Source: Eleusine coracana subsp. coracana
Lineage: Eukaryota; Streptophyta; Magnoliopsida; Poales; Poaceae
Assembly (NCBI GenBank): GCA_032690845.1
Contig: CM064426.1
Span: forward strand, 47,225,417-47,289,416
Length of the DNA stretch: 64,000 nucleotides
Reading direction: 5' to 3'
Of this stretch, positions 59,525 to 64,000 are shown in pieces; the stretch's first letter is position 1; every line of letters starts with the position of its first letter. A program made the position numbers and the translations under genes. Below the pieces are notes generated by a model, which was not told the origin of the DNA, searched no databases, and saw only the letters and a list, made by a program, of their open reading frames with translations.

Positions 59525-59652
59525 GGAGAGGTGTGGCTAGTGGGAGAGGAGCCTCTCTTTCCATTATCCTTGTGTTAGGACCCTATTCAAAGTGCTAGGA
59601 GAGAACTTCATGTTTTAGAGGAGAGGAAAGGGTGTGTGAGAGACATCTCTTG

Positions 59653-59677
59653 CTCTTCCAAATAGTGGGAGGAAGAG
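59653..59677 (+). ncRNA. Conserved leader stem-loop of Sirevirus LTRs
   Basis: CTCTTCC, an 11-nt loop AAATAGTGGGA, then GGAAGAG. It is about 110 nt after the presumed start site. The same hairpin is at 16053-16077 and 54063-54087, and a copy with a broken stem is at 63964-63988. An RNA role is inferred. Confidence 0.5.
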
Positions 59678-60060
59678 GGTGGCTTCCTAGCCATACCTAT
59701 GGATCCTGTAAGCACCATTCTATGATATGAGAAGTATTTTCATGCTCAAGATTTCCCTCTTCACTTGAATCCCGAAATTCCCTTTTTCCTATTTTCAGAG
59801 CTATTTTTGTGGTGATTTTCAAACTCATTTTTGGATGAGTTTTTTGCTCGGATTTCTTGAGAAACTTGTTGCTAGGATGAGCTAGAAAAATCCTCTATGG
59901 ATCCTTGACCGAATCAATAGCTCTAGCACCTTCGATTTGAAGGATTTCTCAAGTTTCCCCTTTTTGGTGTTCTTGGCACAAGATCTGAAATTCGTGAGGA
60001 TTCCTTGAGCCAATTGAGAAGATTTGCCAAATTCCCGAAAGTTTCTGCTGTTCTGTCGGG

Positions 60061-60205
60061 GTCGATCGGCATTGCCGACGACCAGAACCAGCACTACCGG
60101 TGGGTCTCAGAACCTTGCACCGGCACTGCTGATGGGCTAGATCGGCACTGCCGATGGGTCCAACCGGCACTGCCAATAGTCCTGATCAGCACTGCCGGTG
60201 GTGGT
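60061..60205 (+). promoter_or_regulatory. Dyad cluster, CGGCACTGCCG type, + copy
   Basis: Six degenerate copies (for example GATCGGCACTGCCGATGG), about 515-660 bp downstream of the presumed start site and 245-390 bp before the LTR end. Confidence 0.85.
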
Positions 60206-60451
60206 ACAGTAAGGTGCAGTTTGTGAGGTTTTTGACTATCTCGAGTCTCTCCTGTTTCCTTTTTGTTTCCGTTGTGTTTCTTGTTGTGGTTGATCACTTC
60301 TAGGGCTAGTACACCACTAGTTGGTGTGTGTAGTCTTGGTGATTGGTTCGGAGGTTGGCTTGGGTTGTTTTGGGGATATAGGCCAAATTACCTTGGAGAA
60401 TTTTGATTGGCTCCCATTCAGCCCCTCTGGTCGCCTTCTCGATCCTTCAAT

Positions 60452-60464
60452 TGGTATCAGAGCC
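60452..60464 (+). promoter_or_regulatory. Primer-binding site, + strand Sirevirus
   Basis: TGGTATCAGAGCC, two bases after the LTR end. Confidence 0.92.
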
Positions 60465-60512
60465 GGTTTGATCACTAGTTGACCTTCACTGGCTTTGTGA
60501 TCCAAAGACAAC

Positions 60513-63076
60513 ATGGAGAAGCGTGCTGTTAAGCTGTGGATGTTCGATGGAGAGGACATCTCCTACTGGAAGTCACGGACCAAGGCGTATCTGCTGAGTC
60601 AATTTAGGAGATTGTTGAGCAGGAGTATGCTATACCACAGGACCTGAACACTGCATCTGCAGGTGAGTTAGTCAGGTATGAGAACAACTCCAAAGCTGTC
60701 AATATTCTGCTCTCTGCACTTGGTAGGAGTGAATATGATAGGGTTGCACAACTTGACACTGCTCATGCTCTGTGGGTTAAGCTCTGTAGTTACCATGAGG
60801 GTACCAACCAAGTCAAGTCTATGCGTAAGGATTCTTACAATAGACAGTACCAAACCTTTGCACAAAAACCTGGCGAGTCACTAGATGATACCTTTCGTAG
60901 GTTTGAGGCAATTGTGTGCAACTTGCAGGCTTGTGGTAACCTTGTGTACAATGACAATAATAGAGCTAAGCAACTACTATACTTACTTGATGAAAATGTT
61001 TGGGGGGTTAAAATTGCTGCTCTAGAAGAAACTGCTGAATTCAATACCTTGAACTGTATAACAAGCTGAAATCTCATAAACTTTCTAGGAAATCTCATCC
61101 TAATATTGTTATTCCTGCTTCTAGCATGGCTTTGCTTTCTAGTTCTCAGAAGCGTGATCACAGTTGTGCTTCTGATGGAATTAACCCCTCACTTGACAAG
61201 TCTTCCTTGGAGTTTGCTTTGTCTTCTCTTGTTGTAGCTTCCGATGAACAGATGGAGTGCATTCCTGATGAGGAGCTGTCCTTGCTCACGAGGAAGTTCA
61301 AGAAGTTCTACAACAACCGGGAGGAGAGAAGAGGAGGTGGTTCAAGAACCTGCTTCGAGTGCGGTGACCCAGGACACTTCATTGCTGATTGTCCCAAGAA
61401 GAAGAAGAAGGTTGGGTACCGCGACAACAACATTGAAGACTTCAAGCAGAAGAAGAACTGCTTCTACAAGAAAGGCAAGAACTCCAAGAAGTTCGCCAAG
61501 GCCATTGTGCGATGTCGACCTCACATCAAGTGAAGGCCTTACAAGCTAGGAGGAGGAGGTTGAGAAGTCACGAGTCAAAAGGAAGGATGACTTCACCGGG
61601 CTTTGCTTGATGGCAAAGAACGACCATGACACCAACTCTGGATCCGACTACGAAACAATCGAGGTACCTCCCACTCTTGATGAGCTCTCTTCTGAACTAG
61701 ATCATATGTGCGATGTTCTGCTCTTGCAAGATGATAAGCTTCACAGTACTGTTCGTGAGAGTAGAGTGCTTAAGACTAAGTTGGAGAGTGCTGATTTTGA
61801 AATTACTTCGCTCAGGTCTAAGCTTGCTAAGGATGACATGGTTGTAGAGTGTGAGTCTTGTCAAGTTGTGATGAATGATCTGAGTTAGAGGGAGAGTGTG
61901 CATGCTCAAGTTGCAGTCAGCTTGAGACTGCCCTCAAGGACCTTGATGAGTTCAAAGCTAGACCAACTCTTTTGGGTGCATATCAGAAGTGCCCCAAGCT
62001 CACAGATGAGTTGGAAGCTCAGTCCCTCAAGTTCAAAGAGCTCGAGTCCAAGTTGCTTCATGAGACTCGCTCGAAAGTTCTCCCACATCCGTGTGATGTG
62101 TCTGTCACCCTCAAGGACAAGCTAGTAATCACTAGGAAGAAAACAAAGTCTTAGTTCAGGAAAATGATTATCTTGTTTCTAGGCTCTAGAGAAGCCTAGT
62201 GAGTGAGGAAAAGATTGAGAGTGATTTGGCAAGAGTGAAGGAGAGTGCTTCTAGGTCAACCTATAACTTGGGCTTGGGATTTGAGAGGTGCGACAAGGAG
62301 AGTGAGAATGTGGGTAAGTTTGTTCCTAGCTCTAGCTACGAGGATGAGGAAAACACCATCAAACCCACTAACACATACTATCCACCCAATCCAAAACCCT
62401 CCTTCAACCCAAAGCAAACAGAGAAGCCAAAACCCAAACCTGCAATGCAAACCAAGCCTAATCCTAAGGGTGTCTACATTTGCATATTTTATGGTCGCAA
62501 GGGCCACTTGGATGAATTATGTTATAGGAGTAAGAGGATTGAGAGGAAGCAAGCTAAGTTGACTAGGGATGCTTTTTATGATGATTTTGTTGACTTTCAG
62601 CCTCGCTCTTTTTCTCGTGCCTATCGTGGACAGGGTCATTCCTCATATGGCTTTGATTCACGAAACAGAGGCTTCATGCAGCAGTGCTTTGGTGCCCCAC
62701 ATTTTCCCCATCATGGTGAGCGTCATTCGCGTGGATTTGGCTTTCACATTGATGATTTCTATCCTCACAACCCAAGGTTTGAGTCCAGATGCATTGACAG
62801 GCCACGTTTTCCCCGTCGTGGTTCTCGTCCTATGCGTTCAAATGATAATGTGCAAAGAACTATGATGACTACTACCGGTCGTATGGTTAAGTGCTGGATT
62901 CCCAAATCTCTTTTGACTAACCCTAGCATTGAGGCATCGACTTTTCCTTCTCGTTCTTTGTAGGCAGTAGGTTGATGGACTCCGGGTGTTCGCGCCACAT
63001 GACCCGAGATGCGAAGTGGTTCTCCAGCCTCACTCCCTTGAAGCGGCGGGAGTATGTGACCTTTGGAGATGACAAG
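60513..63076 (+). pseudogene. Sirevirus gag to protease start, frame-broken
   Basis: Starts MEKRAVKLWMFDGEDISYW, 49 bp after the PBS, and shows the same domain order as the - strand copy. The frame changes at least four times: near 60600, 61065, 61540 and between 61890 and 62200. The first knuckle CFECGDPGHFIADC is intact (about 61351-61392). The second reads CIFYGRKGHLDELC, with one Cys replaced by Tyr. The protease start keeps LMDSGCSRHMT (about 62973-63005). It ends at GDDK, where the reverse LTR has inserted. Confidence 0.88.
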
Positions 63077-64000
63077 TGAAGGACTGAGAAGGCGACCAGA
63101 GGGGGGGGGGGTGAATGGGAGCCAATTAAAATTCTTCTCAAGAACTTGGCCTATGTCCCAACTACAACTCACACCAACCTCTAACCAAGTCACCAAGATT
63201 ACACACACCAACTTGTGATGTGTTAACCCTAGGAATGATTCAAACTAAAAGGACACATAGCGGAAGCACAAGAGAAACGAAAAGGGAAACAAGGAAGATC
63301 TGAAAGATCACAAAACTGAGCCTGACGGAAGTTCCGTGGTGCCCGACGAAAGTTCTGAAGCCCCCGACGGAAGTTCTATCAATCACGGAAGTTCCGGGCG
63401 ACGGGAGAACTGTCACTCACGAAAGTTCCATGGTTATTGGTGGAACTTCCGTCATGCTCACGGAAGATCTATCCTGGCTACGGAAGTTTTGTCCTGGGCA
63501 AAATAACAGCTTCGTTCGGAAAAGAAAATTGCCAAAACCCTATCAAACGAACTCCAAAAATCACAAAATTTGGACCAGATCATCCTCAATACATCATGAT
63601 CCTCCTCTAAAGATATCCACTAAAAAAACACAAGGAATCATCATGAATTTCAGATCTTTTGCCAAGAACACTAAAAAGGGGAAACTTGAGAAAACGTTGA
63701 AATTGAAGGTGCTCGTGCCTATGATTCGGTCAAAGACCTATATGGGATTGTTCTAGCACATCATAGCACCAAGATCCCCCACAAAATCCATCCCAAAACA
63801 CACTCAAAATCAAGATCAAAAATCACCACAAAAATAGCTCCAAAAATAGGGAAAGAGAGAAATTCAGGATTTAGGGAGAGAGGAAGAACATGAGCACGAA
63901 TTTGAATCTCATATCATTGATTTATCAAGTCAAGATACATGGATACATGGCTAGGAAGCCACCCTCTTCCTCCCACTATTTGAACGAGCAAGAGATGTCT
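63077..64000 (-). repeat. Sirevirus LTR, - strand, runs out of window
   Basis: On the + strand it starts TGAAGGACTGAG right after the + Sirevirus protease sequence. It is the sense 3' end of an LTR: a run of C near the end (G run about 63100-63111), the dyad cluster at 63323-63492, then flanks shared with 53587-53720. The decayed copy of the conserved stem-loop is at 63964-63988. No PBS on the left, so this is a 3' LTR or a solo LTR. Confidence 0.8.
63323..63492 (-). promoter_or_regulatory. Dyad cluster, ACGGAAGTTCCGT type
   Basis: About nine degenerate copies of ACGGAAGTTCCGT around a single central base. They lie at the place where sister LTRs carry CGGCAGTGCCG-type dyads, and the flanking LTR sequence is shared. 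Confidence 0.85.

Larger units (their letters stand above)
58680..60449 (+). repeat. 5' LTR, + strand Sirevirus
   Basis: Ends GATCCTTCA at 60449, two bases before the PBS. TATA box at 59518, stem-loop CTCTTCC / GGAAGAG at 59653-59677, dyad cluster at 60061-60205. The start is placed only approximately. Confidence 0.78.
58680..63076 (+). mobile_element. Sirevirus-type copia element, + strand, 3' truncated
   Basis: LTR, PBS and gag through the start of protease, cut at 63076 by another Sirevirus LTR in reverse orientation. Sister copy of 48733-54975 in inverted orientation. The left end of its LTR is uncertain (between 58680 and 58790). Confidence 0.82.

Noticed and set aside
7495..60464. TGGTATCAGAGCC stretches as tRNA gene pieces
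   Set aside because: They are single 13-mers placed at LTR ends, as primer-binding sites are; no tRNA body is present.
16560..63492. Dyad clusters as CRISPR-like arrays
   Set aside because: Repeats are degenerate, spacers irregular, and the context is plant retrotransposon LTRs.

Overview
This window is a block of nested LTR retrotransposons from a plant, most probably a grass. It holds Ty3/gypsy chromoviruses of the Tekay/Del type with LTRs of 3-4 kb, Sirevirus-type and Tork/Angela-type Ty1/copia elements, and an Athila/Tat-type gypsy LTR. Primer-binding sites complementary to initiator tRNA-Met are visible, as is one TGGCGCCG-type site. I see no host protein gene, rRNA, tRNA or CRISPR array. 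Almost every coding region is a pseudogene, so the sequence looks like intergenic heterochromatin.

Layout, left to right. (1) 1-13542: 3' half of a + strand Tekay-like element (A1). Its 3' LTR is split by a - strand Tekay-like element (B, 3691-10717) flanked by a perfect 5-bp duplication, TCTGC. (2) 13655-18601: + strand Sirevirus remains in a tandem RNaseH / LTR / RT-RNaseH / LTR arrangement. (3) 18602-26690: + strand Tekay-like element C, with 5' LTR, PBS, accessory coiled-coil ORF, gag, protease and a truncated RT. (4) 26691-27849: copia gag fragment. (5) 27850-44960: LTR of an Athila/Tat-like element, split by the nearly complete - strand Tekay-like element A2 (28409-43882), followed by about 1 kb of Tat-like interior. 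(6) 45957-48732: 5'-truncated Tork/Angela-like copia element. (7) 48733-about 54975: - strand Sirevirus with LTR, PBS and a long single-frame polyprotein. (8) 54976-58679: degraded LTR pieces. (9) about 58680-63076: + strand Sirevirus that forms a large inverted repeat with (7). A further Sirevirus LTR cuts into it at 63077 and runs out of the window.

In the Tekay-like elements, accessory ORFs lie between the PBS and gag. In element B this ORF starts with MARTKQTARK, identical to the first residues of histone H3 (Lys4 and Lys9 included). An acidic repeat region and a segment patterned like a double-stranded-RNA-binding domain follow. Element A2 has two accessory ORFs with the same pattern plus coiled coils, and element C has a coiled-coil-only version. 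This family is the best candidate here for an undescribed system: an RNA-binding-like, chromatin-mimicking accessory protein of chromoviruses, whose integrases carry a chromodomain.

The second notable theme is clusters of short odd-length dyads in the copia LTRs. Two Sirevirus LTRs share flanking sequence on both sides of the cluster but carry different dyad motifs, as if a cassette had been swapped. A perfect-palindrome version clusters in and around the Athila/Tat-like LTR. Premature stops are mostly C-to-T type changes (CAG to TAG, CGA to TGA), as expected for methylated, silenced copies. LTR boundaries were read by eye from TG...CA ends, PBS, PPT and duplications. Where these are missing the boundary is approximate and is said to be so.
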